A DNA stretch of 64,000 bases from Alteromonas hispanica (GTDB taxonomy: Bacteria; Pseudomonadota; Gammaproteobacteria; Enterobacterales; Alteromonadaceae), in the NCBI RefSeq assembly GCF_010500915.1, contig NZ_JAAAWP010000002.1, forward strand, positions 434,001 through 498,000. Direction: 5' to 3'. Every line of letters begins with the position of its first letter. Position 1 is the stretch's first letter. The notes beneath the pieces are model-generated. The model was not told the DNA's origin. It ran no database searches and worked only from the letters and a program-made list of their open reading frames with translations. Of this stretch, positions 35,884-45,908 are shown piece by piece. Both the position numbers and the translations under genes were made by a program.

Positions 35884-37962
35884 GTGGTTTTGTTTAAGTC
35901 AGTTAAGGTAACCATCGGAGCGGTAATAGCAGTATCAATGTTAGTGCTCGCTCTTGCCGTATTTGTGGTTAACAAACTTGAACAGGATGCACTTTTAAAA
36001 GAAGTTGTTGAGAGTAACACCAGTGCTTTGGGCACGAGCCTTGCGTCGCAGCTGAGCGTTTTTGCGGATACAGGCTCAAAAAACGTCGATAAATACGAAT
36101 TGCTTTTTAAAGCCGTGAGAGACTACGACTATCTTATCTCCGTTACACTTTACGATACTAACTTCGAAGAGATTACATCAGTTTCGCTAAAACCGGCGTC
36201 TGAATATGTCAGCACCCTAGCGGTTATACCACAAGATGTTCCTTTCGGTATTACCTCTTCAAATGACGGCATAATTACCTCGCATAATCTTGTTGGCACA
36301 AGCACATATCCGCTTGGTCATATAATCATTCACGCCGACGCACAGGCTGCTGTTCCCGTTCACAGTGCGAGAAAGTTAGTTCGTCAAGCGTCCTTGATTT
36401 TGGCTATAGGTTTGCTTTGTGTTGGCGCATGCTTGCTAGTTATTCGCCACCTTATAAAGCCTTTGTCTGAACTGCGACTATTTACTCAAAATTTGTTTGA
36501 GACAAAAGATTATGCATTGCGCACGTCTATTGCCACACAAAATGAGTTTGGAAAGTTAGGCGACAACATTAACAGCCTGCTCGATACAATTGAGGTAGAG
36601 TTATTAATAAACTTTGAGCAAAAACAAACGCTGTTCGATCAGCAAGAAACTATGGCTAGATTAGCCAATTACGACAGTTTGACTGGTCTGCCAAACAGGC
36701 AATACGTACTTGATAACCTAAGACTAGAGCTAGCGCGGGCAAAGCGAAACGACGAAGACATGATGCTCTTGTTTTTCGACTTAGACGGTTTTAAAGGTAT
36801 AAACGACTCTCTTGGTCATGAGACTGGCGATTTAATTTTGATAGAAGTGGCGGACAGAGTTCAGCGTTTGCTTCGCAATGATGATTTATTCGCCCGTTTA
36901 GGGGGAGATGAGTTTATTGTTTTCCCCGACAGAGAAGTGACTGACCACGCAGCACAGCAATTAGCAGTGAGGCTACTATCTGCTTTCGATGAACCTTTCG
37001 AGATGCGCGGACTTTCTCTTACCGTTGGCCTAAGTGTTGGTGTTGCAAAGGCGAGTGATGCTAATTACGAGCTGAGTGATTTAATGAGTAATGCCGACTT
37101 GGCCATGTATCGTTCGAAGGCAAAAGGGCGAGGAAGTTACACGCTTTTCACTCCCAATATGGTGGAGTCGCACAAACGCAAACTGCAAATTGCAAACGGT
37201 ATCGAGCAAGGTTTACGTGAAGACGAGTTTATTGTTTACTACCAGGTTAAAGTAGACAACCAGGGCCATGTTATTGGTGCAGAGGCGCTTATTCGTTGGC
37301 AGCACCCTGAGTTCGGCATGGTTATGCCAAATGAATTCATTCCAATTGCCGAACAAGGCGGAAAAATAACAGCGATAACCCAATGGATTATTAAGCATGT
37401 ATGCATGGATTTCCCTGACATAAAGCAGTGGGCACCCAAAAATTTCAAAGTATCGGTTAATTTATCTGGGCACGATTTAAGAAACGCGCAGCTTTTTGAT
37501 TACATATACAACACGCTCAATCTATACGACGTAAACCCCGAAAATATGGAATTTGAAGTAACAGAAAGTGCTTACCTTGAAAACTTCGAGCTTTCTAATA
37601 AGTTCTTCAGAAGAATGAGTAACATGGGGTTTTCTATTGCACTTGATGACTTTGGCACTGGGTATTCTTCACTGAGTTACCTTACCCAGATCACTATTGA
37701 TACGCTCAAAGTCGACAGACAATTTGTCATGGAACTTCAAACCTCTGAACGCAGCAGGCTTGTAACAGGAGCTATTATCGATTTGGCGAAACGTCTCTCA
37801 CTGACGGTATGTGCCGAGGGTATTGAAAATTTTGAACAGTGGGACTATCTGCGACAGCATGGCTGTGACAATGTTCAGGGTTATATGTTTAGTAAACCAG
37901 TGCCTTTAAAGACTCTGCTTAGCTCTGCGCCCTTCTATGAAGAAAGTCAATTTAGGTCCTAA
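35884..37962 (+). CDS. Membrane-bound GGDEF-EAL dual-domain cyclic-di-GMP enzyme
   Basis: About 690 residues. The start is uncertain: GTG at 35884 or TTG at 35890, the latter better spaced from AAGGTG. TM1 is near 9-30, a periplasmic sensor loop covers about 31-160, TM2 is near 165-187, and a HAMP-like linker follows. GGDEF (about 262-420) has an intact active site, RLGGDEFIVF, and an inhibitory site RxxD (RNDD) five residues before it. EAL (about 435-685) keeps EALIRW and DDFGTGYSSLSYL. Both catalytic sites look intact, so it could make or break cyclic-di-GMP depending on the signal. Confidence 0.93.
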   Translation: MVLFKSVKVTIGAVIAVSMLVLALAVFVVNKLEQDALLKEVVESNTSALGTSLASQLSVFADTGSKNVDKYELLFKAVRDYDYLISVTLYDTNFEEITSVSLKPASEYVSTLAVIPQDVPFGITSSNDGIITSHNLVGTSTYPLGHIIIHADAQAAVPVHSARKLVRQASLILAIGLLCVGACLLVIRHLIKPLSELRLFTQNLFETKDYALRTSIATQNEFGKLGDNINSLLDTIEVELLINFEQKQTLFDQQETMARLANYDSLTGLPNRQYVLDNLRLELARAKRNDEDMMLLFFDLDGFKGINDSLGHETGDLILIEVADRVQRLLRNDDLFARLGGDEFIVFPDREVTDHAAQQLAVRLLSAFDEPFEMRGLSLTVGLSVGVAKASDANYELSDLMSNADLAMYRSKAKGRGSYTLFTPNMVESHKRKLQIANGIEQGLREDEFIVYYQVKVDNQGHVIGAEALIRWQHPEFGMVMPNEFIPIAEQGGKITAITQWIIKHVCMDFPDIKQWAPKNFKVSVNLSGHDLRNAQLFDYIYNTLNLYDVNPENMEFEVTESAYLENFELSNKFFRRMSNMGFSIALDDFGTGYSSLSYLTQITIDTLKVDRQFVMELQTSERSRLVTGAIIDLAKRLSLTVCAEGIENFEQWDYLRQHGCDNVQGYMFSKPVPLKTLLSSAPFYEESQFRS

Positions 37963-38244
37963 TTCAGACACCAAAAAATACCGACACCCATGAAGTGTTT
38001 CCTTTCTGCGACACCTTAATTATCCTTGTACACCCTGTTTTTTATTAAAGTATTGATAAATAGAGTTATTCCCATCTTTTAAGTAGGTTGGCGCGAATTT
38101 AGCATTGTCCTTTGTTGTGAACTCGACCAAAACTTTTTAGTCGTTGATGTTGTTGCAATTTCTTTTTAGCAGACAAGACTGAGCTAAGTGAATTGTGAAA
38201 AGTTGGGTCAAACGGATGTAATTTTAGTCAATTACGAGGGATTT

Positions 38245-38544
38245 ATGATGAAGAATTCAAAGAAGTTAGTTACCGGTCTTTTTACGTGTATATTGATTCA
38301 AGTACTGTCGATAGGTTCAGCTACGGCGTCGCCTGCCAATATGTTAATGCAAGAACTCGATAAAGATGAGGACGGCTTTATCTCGCTAAAAGAAGCGGTT
38401 CAACACATAGAACTATTGCGTAATTTCGGGCTTATCGATGATGACGAGGACGGAAAGTTAACGGCACAAGAACTTGCTATGAGCTCACTTACTCCTCGAG
38501 TTACCAGCGGTGCTAGCAAAGTCGCGGTAGCGCAAGAAAATTAG
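38245..38544 (+). CDS. Secreted protein with two EF-hand calcium sites
   Basis: About 99 residues from the ATG at 38245, preceded by GAGGGATTT; the frame extends upstream to 38188 without a ribosome-binding site. The Sec signal peptide ends near TASA/PAN. Two canonical 12-residue EF-hand loops follow: DKDEDGFISLKE and DDDEDGKLTAQE. It is likely periplasmic and calcium binding. It lies 39 bases upstream of the GlrK-type kinase gene on the same strand, so it may be the first gene of that operon. No function can be assigned beyond calcium binding. Confidence 0.8.
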   Translation: MMKNSKKLVTGLFTCILIQVLSIGSATASPANMLMQELDKDEDGFISLKEAVQHIELLRNFGLIDDDEDGKLTAQELAMSSLTPRVTSGASKVAVAQEN

Positions 38545-38583
38545 CTCAGCGTGTACTAGCGTTAAGCAAAACTGAAAATATTG

Positions 38584-40044
38584 ATGACATGTAGAGAGGA
38601 TAAAGTTCTGGTTAAAAAATTTTCCTTAAGCGAACGTATAGTTCAGCTAGGCTCTCTACGGCAGTTAACGCTGGGAAGTTTCGTACTCGCCCTAATCCCG
38701 CTTATTGCGTTACTTTGGCAAAGTCAGAGCGATCTGGCTAAAGTGGGTCAGATGACGACACTTGAAACTCGATTTGTTGTTGAAATTGTGGGCGATGTAC
38801 AGCGTCTCGATAATGCAGTTGTCGATGTTGAACGCAGCATAAGACAATACTCTGTGCTAAAGAGTGAGCGAGTGGCGACGCTATCAGACAATGCGTTAGA
38901 GCAATTTGCAGTGGCTGCCGACAATTTGTGCCAGGGATTGGGTGATGGTGAAATATGTAGCTTCTTAACTACTCAGATTGATCAGTTAGCGGGTTATCGC
39001 GACATTGAAGATCAGCTTCTTTTAAATGCCTATTTAGCCACTATCAAAGACAGTGTTACTCAACTTCGTCGGGAAGTAGAAACTGTGATCTCCGAGCGAG
39101 TTCAGCTCCAGCAAAACGACCTAAACGCGATGCAAGCAAAGCAGGCGTGGTCTACCGCAATGCTGGTCAGTGTCTCACTACTGTTAATACTTTTGGGCAG
39201 TCAACTCATTGTTAATCCGGTAAACAATCTTAAAAAAATCATTCGTATTTTGGCTCATAGTAAGGGGCAGTTACCGCCATTAACTCGACATGCGCCAAGA
39301 GAATTACTGGATGTTGAAAAAGATCTTCATTGGCTGTACGACCGTCTCCAACAGCTTGAGCATATTCGCACTGCGCTGTTGCGACATGCCGCACACGAAT
39401 TGAAAACTCCATTAGCGAGTATTAAGGAAGGGTGTAGTCTACTATCTGAAAATGTTGTGGGGGATTTAAATGATAATCAGCGAGAAGTGCTGTCGTTATT
39501 AAGCAGCAGCACGCAAAGGCTCAATACGCTGGTTGAAAAATTACTAGACTACAATTTGTTGCTCCAGCAAGCCCAGCCAAAATTAATTCAATACAAACCA
39601 AAGCTGCTTATCGATGCATGTATAGAAGACTACGCGTTAGCCATTCAAAATCGGGATGTTATTGTAGATGTTCAGGTAGAAGAAGTTATTTTAGACGAAG
39701 AGTTGTTTCGTCGAATTCTCGATAACCTTGTATCTAATGCAGTGGCTCACGGCGCCGTGGGCAAGCCGATATATGTCAGTGTGTATATACGAAACGAGAT
39801 ACTTTTCCTTGATGTAGCAAATCACGGTAATCCAATTAAACCAGAGTCAATAGACACTATGTTTGAACCTTTTATTCGAGGCACCGAGCCACGTAACGAC
39901 AATGTCATTGGTACTGGCTTAGGATTGTCCATTGTTGCCGATTGCGCGCGACTTATGCATGGCGATGTGCAAGTAGTAGAGGTAGACTATGCGGATGTTT
40001 GCTTTCGGGTAGCCATTGCCCAGAATGAAGCTCGCCCAGCTTGA
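38584..40044 (+). CDS. glrK: Sensor histidine kinase GlrK (QseE-like)
   Basis: About 486 residues. TM1 is near residue 30, a periplasmic helical sensor covers about 50-190, TM2 is near 195-215 and a HAMP-like linker follows. HisKA has RHAAHELKTPLAS (phospho-His about residue 271). The ATP-binding domain has DNLVSNAVAHG and GTGLGLSIV. The order kinase, lipoprotein, sigma-54 regulator matches glrK-qseG-glrR of enterobacteria, which controls small RNAs such as GlmY and responds to envelope state. The start is unclear: the ATG at 38584 has no ribosome-binding site, while a GAGAGGA lies just before an in-frame CTG at 38608. Confidence 0.9.
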   Translation: MTCREDKVLVKKFSLSERIVQLGSLRQLTLGSFVLALIPLIALLWQSQSDLAKVGQMTTLETRFVVEIVGDVQRLDNAVVDVERSIRQYSVLKSERVATLSDNALEQFAVAADNLCQGLGDGEICSFLTTQIDQLAGYRDIEDQLLLNAYLATIKDSVTQLRREVETVISERVQLQQNDLNAMQAKQAWSTAMLVSVSLLLILLGSQLIVNPVNNLKKIIRILAHSKGQLPPLTRHAPRELLDVEKDLHWLYDRLQQLEHIRTALLRHAAHELKTPLASIKEGCSLLSENVVGDLNDNQREVLSLLSSSTQRLNTLVEKLLDYNLLLQQAQPKLIQYKPKLLIDACIEDYALAIQNRDVIVDVQVEEVILDEELFRRILDNLVSNAVAHGAVGKPIYVSVYIRNEILFLDVANHGNPIKPESIDTMFEPFIRGTEPRNDNVIGTGLGLSIVADCARLMHGDVQVVEVDYADVCFRVAIAQNEARPA

Positions 40045-40093
40045 CAACGTGACAGTGTCGCAGTGCAATAACTGCGCAACAGGAAAAATAAAA

Positions 40094-40678
40094 ATGAGAT
40101 TAAGTTGTTTCTTTATCGCCGTGTTCTTTCTAGTCGGTTGTGAGAGTTTATCCAGCTCGAAAAAGCAGTTGCCTGACGCTTCCGGAGAAGGGCATTCACA
40201 GACGTTAAGTAAAAGGTTTTGCTTGTATGAGACTGCGCCAAAAGGATTTAAACACAACTGTAATGCGAGGTATTGGGTAAATCTTTGGATAAGGGCATCA
40301 GATCAATCATGGCCTCAGAGAAAAGAGATCTTAACAGCGTTAACGGATAGCGAGTTTGATAAGTTGCACGCCTACATTCTAACGCTTCCAAACGATACTC
40401 CTTACCAGGACAAGCTAAGAGCACAGCTTGCAGTTAACGATGTTTTAGAGGGTTTTAAGCCGGTTAGCAGAAAGGCCATCGACGTTATTGCGTCAGAGCA
40501 AAACAATTTACTAATGCAGTTTGAGTCAGCGCTAGTGGTTTTGGAAAAAGAAAACACCTCTCGCGGTGAAAAGTTAATTGAGCTACAAAATGAGCTCGAT
40601 GGATTGCGTAAGAAATTAGAAGAACTATTACAGATAGAAGCGACATTAATGGATAAAAATAGGAGTACGCAGCAATGA
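40094..40678 (+). CDS. qseG: QseG/YfhG-like outer-membrane lipoprotein
   Basis: About 194 residues from the ATG at 40094, with AGGA upstream. The signal sequence ends FFLVGC, a good lipobox, so the mature protein is lipid-anchored. The rest is helical, with a C-terminal coiled coil. In enterobacteria QseG is the outer-membrane lipoprotein that contacts the periplasmic domain of the kinase QseE/GlrK and is needed for its activity. Sequence identity to QseG cannot be judged here, so the name rests mainly on position between glrK and glrR. Its stop codon overlaps the glrR start (ATGA). Confidence 0.7.
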   Translation: MRLSCFFIAVFFLVGCESLSSSKKQLPDASGEGHSQTLSKRFCLYETAPKGFKHNCNARYWVNLWIRASDQSWPQRKEILTALTDSEFDKLHAYILTLPNDTPYQDKLRAQLAVNDVLEGFKPVSRKAIDVIASEQNNLLMQFESALVVLEKENTSRGEKLIELQNELDGLRKKLEELLQIEATLMDKNRSTQQ

Positions 40679-42015
40679 GTGACAAGGCGAACAACCACCC
40701 TGACTTATTGTTGGTCGATGATGATAAAAGCCTACTTAGGTTGTTAACTATTCGTTTAGAAGGCGAGGGCTATAATGTTACAGCCGTTGAAGACGGACAG
40801 TCTGCATTAAAAAAACTACAAAATAGCAGTTTTGATGTGGTTCTCAGCGATTTGCGTATGCCAGGGCTCGATGGGTTAAGTTTGTTCGAAGAAATAATGG
40901 CCATACGACAAGATATTCCCGTTATTTTGATGACTGCACACGGCACTATTGCAGATGCCATAGAGGCCACTCAGCGTGGCGTATTCGGATTTTTGCCAAA
41001 GCCAGTGGAACATGAAGAACTGCGTGCACTTTTGCAAAAAGCGCTCAATCAGTCACAGGCGGTTAAACCGGGAGACTGGGCGAAAGAAATTATTACTCGC
41101 TCTCCAGAGATGCTCAATGTGCTAGACCAAGCTTTTCGAATAGCGAAGCGCGAAGTGTCTGTGCTTATCAGTGGCGCAAGTGGAACGGGAAAAGAGCTTC
41201 TTGCAAACGCTATTCACAAGGCAAGCGATCGCAGTGAAAAGCCTTTTGTTGCTATTAACTGTGGGGCATTACCAGAGAATCTTTTGGAATCCGAGCTATT
41301 TGGGCATGCAAAAGGGGCGTTCACCGGTGCGGTAACTGCACATCCTGGCCTGTTTAAGGAAGCTGATGGCGGTACCTTGTTTTTAGATGAGATTGGCGAT
41401 ATGCCAATGACACTGCAAGTTAAGCTACTGCGTGCGCTTCAAGAACGGCAAATTCGCCCTGTTGGCAGTAGTAAACAAGTCGATATTGATGTGCGAATCA
41501 TCTCAGCAACGCATAAAGATTTGCACAAAGAAATGGAAGCGGGAACATTTAGAGAAGATCTTTACTATCGCTTAAACGTGGTGAACTTAAAACTTCCTTC
41601 ACTAAAAGCGAGAAGTGAAGATATACCTCTTCTTGCGCGCACGCTGTTGCAAAAGAGTGCTCAGCGACACGGTGTGGAAGTCAGTCAGTTTTCAGATGAT
41701 GCCATGCAGCAGTTAGCTACATCGTCTTGGCCGGGTAATGTACGTCAATTAGTTAACGTGGTTGAGCAATGTGTTGCCCTAACCCAAACCCCAGTAATAC
41801 CGCTACACCTCGTTGAGCAAGCATTATCTGCAACAAGGCAAAGTTGGCCAACACTGACCGAAGCTAGAGATGCTTTTGAACAGCAGTATCTTTTCAAACT
41901 GTTAAAGATGACTGATGGTAACGTGACACGTGCGGCTGACCTTGCGGGGAGAAATCGCACTGATATGCATAAATTAATGAAAAAGCATGAATTGGATGCT
42001 GCTGATTTTCGCTAA
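40675..42015 (+). CDS. glrR: Sigma-54-dependent response regulator GlrR (QseF-like)
   Basis: 446 residues. The receiver spans 1-125 ([10 protein letters not shown], phospho-acceptor in [11 protein letters not shown]). The AAA+ sigma-54 activator domain (about 145-370) has Walker A GASGTGKE, the sigma-54 contact GAFTGA, Walker [14 protein letters not shown] and the arginine-finger region [13 protein letters not shown]-terminal Fis-type helix-turn-helix follows ([20 protein letters not shown]). It would bind upstream enhancers and open sigma-54 promoters when phosphorylated by GlrK. It overlaps qseG by four bases. Confidence 0.95.
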   Translation: MSDKANNHPDLLLVDDDKSLLRLLTIRLEGEGYNVTAVEDGQSALKKLQNSSFDVVLSDLRMPGLDGLSLFEEIMAIRQDIPVILMTAHGTIADAIEATQRGVFGFLPKPVEHEELRALLQKALNQSQAVKPGDWAKEIITRSPEMLNVLDQAFRIAKREVSVLISGASGTGKELLANAIHKASDRSEKPFVAINCGALPENLLESELFGHAKGAFTGAVTAHPGLFKEADGGTLFLDEIGDMPMTLQVKLLRALQERQIRPVGSSKQVDIDVRIISATHKDLHKEMEAGTFREDLYYRLNVVNLKLPSLKARSEDIPLLARTLLQKSAQRHGVEVSQFSDDAMQQLATSSWPGNVRQLVNVVEQCVALTQTPVIPLHLVEQALSATRQSWPTLTEARDAFEQQYLFKLLKMTDGNVTRAADLAGRNRTDMHKLMKKHELDAADFR

Positions 42016-42032
42016 CGTATCCAGCTCACCAA

Positions 42033-42944
42033 TTAAAATAAGCTGTCTTGCTGAGGGATCTTCGCAAGTGAAAGTGCCCGGATAGGCGTACCAGGAAATG
42101 CGTCGTTATACATGCTGATAAATAAAGATGCTAACCAAGGCGCATCTTTATTGTCTGGGCGGTGACAGAAGAAATATGGCGTTTTCCCTTCAACGCGCCA
42201 CTGGTGCACTTTTTTTACCCACGGACGAAGGCAGGCGGTATTGTCGTCGTCACTATCGTTGCCAACAAAGCGCACTATTGGCTTTTCGCCAGTGGCAATA
42301 ACGTTCACAGGCACTTTGGGTTTTTTAATTCTTACTTCTCTTACTATTTCGCTAGTTTCTGGGCCAGTAAAAAGCGCTCTTGTATCCATAATAATACGAT
42401 TAGCATTGTGAGCAATCAGCAGTTGATTTAACGCTTTCTCTTCATCTTTTTTAGCAAAAAACTGCAGATGTCTTACTTCAACGGCTACATGCAGATCGTT
42501 GGGAAGCAGGCTCAGAAAATTATCGAGCACAGCAAGTTTTGCGGGGCTAAAACTCGCGGGAAGTTGAACCATCATTACGCCAAGTTTTTGCTTTAGTGGC
42601 GCCAATAATGAAAGCTGCTGCTTTACCTCGTCCTCACAGTGTTGCAGTTGATTAACATGAGTAATTTGCTGATTAAATTTAAACGTAAACGAAAAGTCTT
42701 CGCCAACCGAGTCTGCCCACCGTTCTACAGCGTTAATATCAGGTAGAGAGTAAAAAGTGGTGTTACCTTCAACGGTGTTACATTCTTTTGCATAATGAAT
42801 AAGCTGACTTTGTGCCTTGGGAAAAGATGCAAACCATGAGCTTGGCCAGTGACTGTGTTGCCACATGGGTAAGCCAATAAAAACGGGCGGCAGGCTTTTT
42901 GAATTTCCGCCCGTATTCAATACGGGATTGTTCATATTTGTCAT
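42033..42944 (-). CDS. DUF72 (YecE-like) TIM-barrel protein
   Basis: 303 residues. DUF72 signatures are visible: IGLPMWQHSHWPSSWF at the N-terminus, the stretch EGNTTFYSLPD, FTFKFNQQITH, and VAVEVRHLQFF in the middle. The fold is TIM-barrel-like and the activity is unknown across the family. It converges on glrR with a 17-base gap and lies divergent from aspS. Confidence 0.85.
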   Translation of the reverse strand: MTNMNNPVLNTGGNSKSLPPVFIGLPMWQHSHWPSSWFASFPKAQSQLIHYAKECNTVEGNTTFYSLPDINAVERWADSVGEDFSFTFKFNQQITHVNQLQHCEDEVKQQLSLLAPLKQKLGVMMVQLPASFSPAKLAVLDNFLSLLPNDLHVAVEVRHLQFFAKKDEEKALNQLLIAHNANRIIMDTRALFTGPETSEIVREVRIKKPKVPVNVIATGEKPIVRFVGNDSDDDNTACLRPWVKKVHQWRVEGKTPYFFCHRPDNKDAPWLASLFISMYNDAFPGTPIRALSLAKIPQQDSLF

Positions 42945-43131
42945 TGGGCTTTACGGCGCATTTGTTTATACTATGCGACCTTATTCTAATACATCAGTGT
43001 AATGATTACGCTGGGCTTTATTGCCTATTTGATTGCCTGTTTATAGCAGTGCTGAAGTAGAGCAAACAAAAAGTGCCACAAAGTGCGTAAATCGTCACGT
43101 TAAGCAAGAAAAATATCAGGGGTCAACGACC

Positions 43132-44892
43132 ATGCGCACAGATTACTGTGGGAACATCGATTCAACTTACATTGGGCAAGAAGTCACACTATGTGGCTGG
43201 GTTAACAAACGTCGCGATTTAGGTGGCGTAATTTTTATTGACCTTCGTGATAGAGAAGGGATTGTACAGGTTGTTTTCGACCCGGACCTACCAGAAGTCC
43301 TCTCTGTTGCCAACACGCTACGCGGCGAATTTTGTGTGAAGCTTATCGGTAAAGTTCGCGCTCGGCCAGAAGGTCAAATAAATAAAGAAATGCGCACTGG
43401 CGAGATAGAAATATTAGGTACTGGCTTAGAAGTGATCAATAAGTCAGACGTGCTCCCCCTAGATTGGAACCAAGAAAACTCGGAAGAGCAGCGCCTGCGC
43501 TACCGTTACCTTGATTTGCGTCGCCCAGTTATGAGCCAGCGCCTACAATTTAGAGCAAAAGTGACAGGTGCCGTTAGACGCTTTTTAGAAGACGAAGGCT
43601 TTTTAGATATTGAAACGCCAATTTTGACCAAAGCGACGCCAGAAGGCGCAAGAGATTATCTAGTTCCTAGCCGTACCCACAAAGGCGAGTTTTTTGCACT
43701 TCCTCAGTCGCCCCAGTTATTTAAACAGTTGCTGATGATGTCGGGAATGGATCGTTACTATCAAATCGTTAAGTGTTTCAGAGATGAAGATTTGCGTGCT
43801 GATCGTCAGCCAGAGTTCACTCAAATCGATATCGAAACCACCTTTTTAGATGCATCCGGTGTTATGGACATTACCGAGCGTATGATCCGCAGCTTATTTA
43901 ATAAAATGTTGGGTGTAGATTTAGGTGAATTTCCTAAAATGACCTACGCAGAAGCAATGAAACGTTTTGGCAGCGACAAACCCGATTTGCGTAATCCGCT
44001 AGAGTTAACCGACGTGGCTGATTTACTGCAACACGTAGAGTTTAAAGTGTTTAGCGGTCCAGCAACGGATCCAAAAGGCCGTGTTAGTGCTATTCGTGTT
44101 CCAGGTGGGGCTAAACTTTCGCGTAAACAAATAGATGAATACACCAAGTTCGTGGGCATTTACGGTGCTAAAGGGTTGGCGTGGATTAAAGTGAATGAAC
44201 TTTCACCGGGTCAAGAAGGGTTGCAGTCACCGGTTCTTAAATTTTTAAGTGAAGATATTACCGACGCCATTATTGAGCGCACTGGCGCACAGGCAGGGGA
44301 TATTCTTCTATTTGGTGCCGACACCTACAATGTAGTCACTGAGGCAATGGGCGCACTTCGTTTGAAATTAGGCGAAGATTTTGAATTATTAGAAGGCGAT
44401 TGGAAACCGCTTTGGGTAGTCGACTTCCCTATGTTCGAAGAGTTCGATGGACAGCTTCACGCAATTCATCATCCGTTTACGGCACCAAGAGGTCTTACGC
44501 CGGAAGAATTAAAGGCCAACCCAGTAGACGCATTATCAGATGCATACGACATGGTGCTGAACGGTGTAGAGTTAGGCGGTGGTTCAGTTCGTATCCATAA
44601 CGAAGATATGCAATCTACGGTATTTAATATTTTGGGTATTGATGACGAAGAAGCTAAAAACAAGTTTGGCTTTTTGCTTGATGCCCTTCGCTTTGGTGCG
44701 CCTCCTCACGCTGGTTTAGCGTTTGGCTTAGATCGTCTTGTTATGTTAATGACGGGCGCTACGTCAATTCGTGACGTAATGGCGTTTCCGAAGACAACGA
44801 CTGCTGCGTGCCCACTTACTTCGGCACCAAGCCCGGCTAATCCTCAGCAGCTTGAAGATTTAGCCATTGCAACGGTGAAGAAGCAATCATAA
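43132..44892 (+). CDS. aspS: Aspartyl-tRNA synthetase
   Basis: 586 residues from the ATG at 43132, whose N-terminus [18 protein letters not shown] aligns with the family and is preceded by AGGGG; the frame is open 99 bases further upstream. The OB-fold anticodon domain ([20 protein letters not shown]) is followed by class II motifs [20 protein letters not shown] (motif 2) and [11 protein letters not shown] (motif 3), plus the bacterial GAD insertion. It is the head of an aspS-nudB-ruvC-ruvA-ruvB gene run. Confidence 0.97.
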   Translation: MRTDYCGNIDSTYIGQEVTLCGWVNKRRDLGGVIFIDLRDREGIVQVVFDPDLPEVLSVANTLRGEFCVKLIGKVRARPEGQINKEMRTGEIEILGTGLEVINKSDVLPLDWNQENSEEQRLRYRYLDLRRPVMSQRLQFRAKVTGAVRRFLEDEGFLDIETPILTKATPEGARDYLVPSRTHKGEFFALPQSPQLFKQLLMMSGMDRYYQIVKCFRDEDLRADRQPEFTQIDIETTFLDASGVMDITERMIRSLFNKMLGVDLGEFPKMTYAEAMKRFGSDKPDLRNPLELTDVADLLQHVEFKVFSGPATDPKGRVSAIRVPGGAKLSRKQIDEYTKFVGIYGAKGLAWIKVNELSPGQEGLQSPVLKFLSEDITDAIIERTGAQAGDILLFGADTYNVVTEAMGALRLKLGEDFELLEGDWKPLWVVDFPMFEEFDGQLHAIHHPFTAPRGLTPEELKANPVDALSDAYDMVLNGVELGGGSVRIHNEDMQSTVFNILGIDDEEAKNKFGFLLDALRFGAPPHAGLAFGLDRLVMLMTGATSIRDVMAFPKTTTAACPLTSAPSPANPQQLEDLAIATVKKQS

Positions 44893-44895
44893 ATC

Positions 44896-45336
44896 ATGGC
44901 ATATAAAAAGCCTGAATCAGCGCTGGTGGTGTTATACGACGAACACCACCGAGTGCTGTTGTTGCAACGCATGGACGACGCTTCGTTTTGGCAGTCTGTC
45001 ACGGGTGCGTTGGAAGAGGGTGAATTACCTATCGAAACCGCCTATAGAGAGGTGTTCGAGGAGACAGGTATTGATGCAAAATCGCTAGGTTTACGCATTA
45101 ATAACCACCACAAACAAAATAAATACATTATCCGCAAACGATGGCAACGTCGTTATCCCCCTGGTACCGAGCATAATATCGAGCACGTCTTTTCTTTGAA
45201 AGTCAGTAGTGATACGCCAATTAGTTTAACCGAACACCTTCAGTATGAATGGGTGTCAAAGGAAGAGGCTCTTCAACGGCTTTGGTCGCCGTCAAACAGA
45301 GAGGCGGTATCATTGTTTGTACCGAATGCTTCTTAA
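44896..45336 (+). CDS. nudB: Dihydroneopterin triphosphate diphosphatase (Nudix) NudB
   Basis: 146 residues. The Nudix box reads [20 protein letters not shown] then TGI, fitting GX5EX7REUXEEXGU in full. It lies three bases after aspS and overlaps ruvC by one base (TAATG), as in enterobacteria where nudB lies between aspS and ruvC. It removes pyrophosphate from dihydroneopterin triphosphate in folate synthesis. The usual yebC gene between nudB and ruvC is missing here. Confidence 0.92.
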   Translation: MAYKKPESALVVLYDEHHRVLLLQRMDDASFWQSVTGALEEGELPIETAYREVFEETGIDAKSLGLRINNHHKQNKYIIRKRWQRRYPPGTEHNIEHVFSLKVSSDTPISLTEHLQYEWVSKEEALQRLWSPSNREAVSLFVPNAS

Positions 45337-45854
45337 TGGTTATACTGGGTATAGATCCAGGTTCTAGGATCACAGGCTACGGTTTAATTGCGCGAAAGCA
45401 GGGTAAATTGGTCTATGTAGCAAGTGGATGTATTCGAGTTGGCACAACAGATTTACCTTCTCGACTTGCCAATATTTTTACCGGCGTGGGCGATATTATT
45501 CGCCAGTATGGTCCTTCGCAGTTTGCCATAGAGCAGGTTTTTATGGCCAAAAATCCAGACTCTGCGTTAAAGCTTGGGCAAGCGCGGGGTGCTGCTATTG
45601 TTGCTGCAACACAGTCTCAACTGCCTGTCGCTGAATATAGCGCAAGGCAGATAAAGCAGGCCGTGGTGGGGAAGGGCAACGCAGATAAAACGCAGGTTCA
45701 GCACATGGTAAAACATTTGCTGAACTTAAGCGGTACTCCCCAGGCTGACGCAGCAGACGCCCTTGCCGTGGCGTTGTGCCATGCCAATACTGAGCAAAGT
45801 CTTATTAATATGGCAGGGCAAGCGCGCAAAACAGTGCGCGGCCGATTGCGATAA
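45336..45854 (+). CDS. ruvC: Holliday junction resolvase RuvC
   Basis: 172 residues from the ATG at 45336 (the frame is open upstream but the family N-terminus [15 protein letters not shown] fixes the start). Catalytic acids are Asp7, the Glu in [11 protein letters not shown] and the Asp pair in [13 protein letters not shown]. It cuts four-way junctions symmetrically as a dimer during recombination, together with RuvAB encoded next. Confidence 0.97.
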   Translation: MVILGIDPGSRITGYGLIARKQGKLVYVASGCIRVGTTDLPSRLANIFTGVGDIIRQYGPSQFAIEQVFMAKNPDSALKLGQARGAAIVAATQSQLPVAEYSARQIKQAVVGKGNADKTQVQHMVKHLLNLSGTPQADAADALAVALCHANTEQSLINMAGQARKTVRGRLR

Positions 45855-45908
45855 CCTTCTAGAACCGATCTATTTTTCATACGTGCAGGGCATAAAAAGA
45901 GAATATAA

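Noticed and set aside
42945-43131. Longer aspS start at 43033
   Set aside because: The family N-terminus begins MRTDYCG at 43132 with an upstream AGGGG; the extra 33 codons match nothing in the family.
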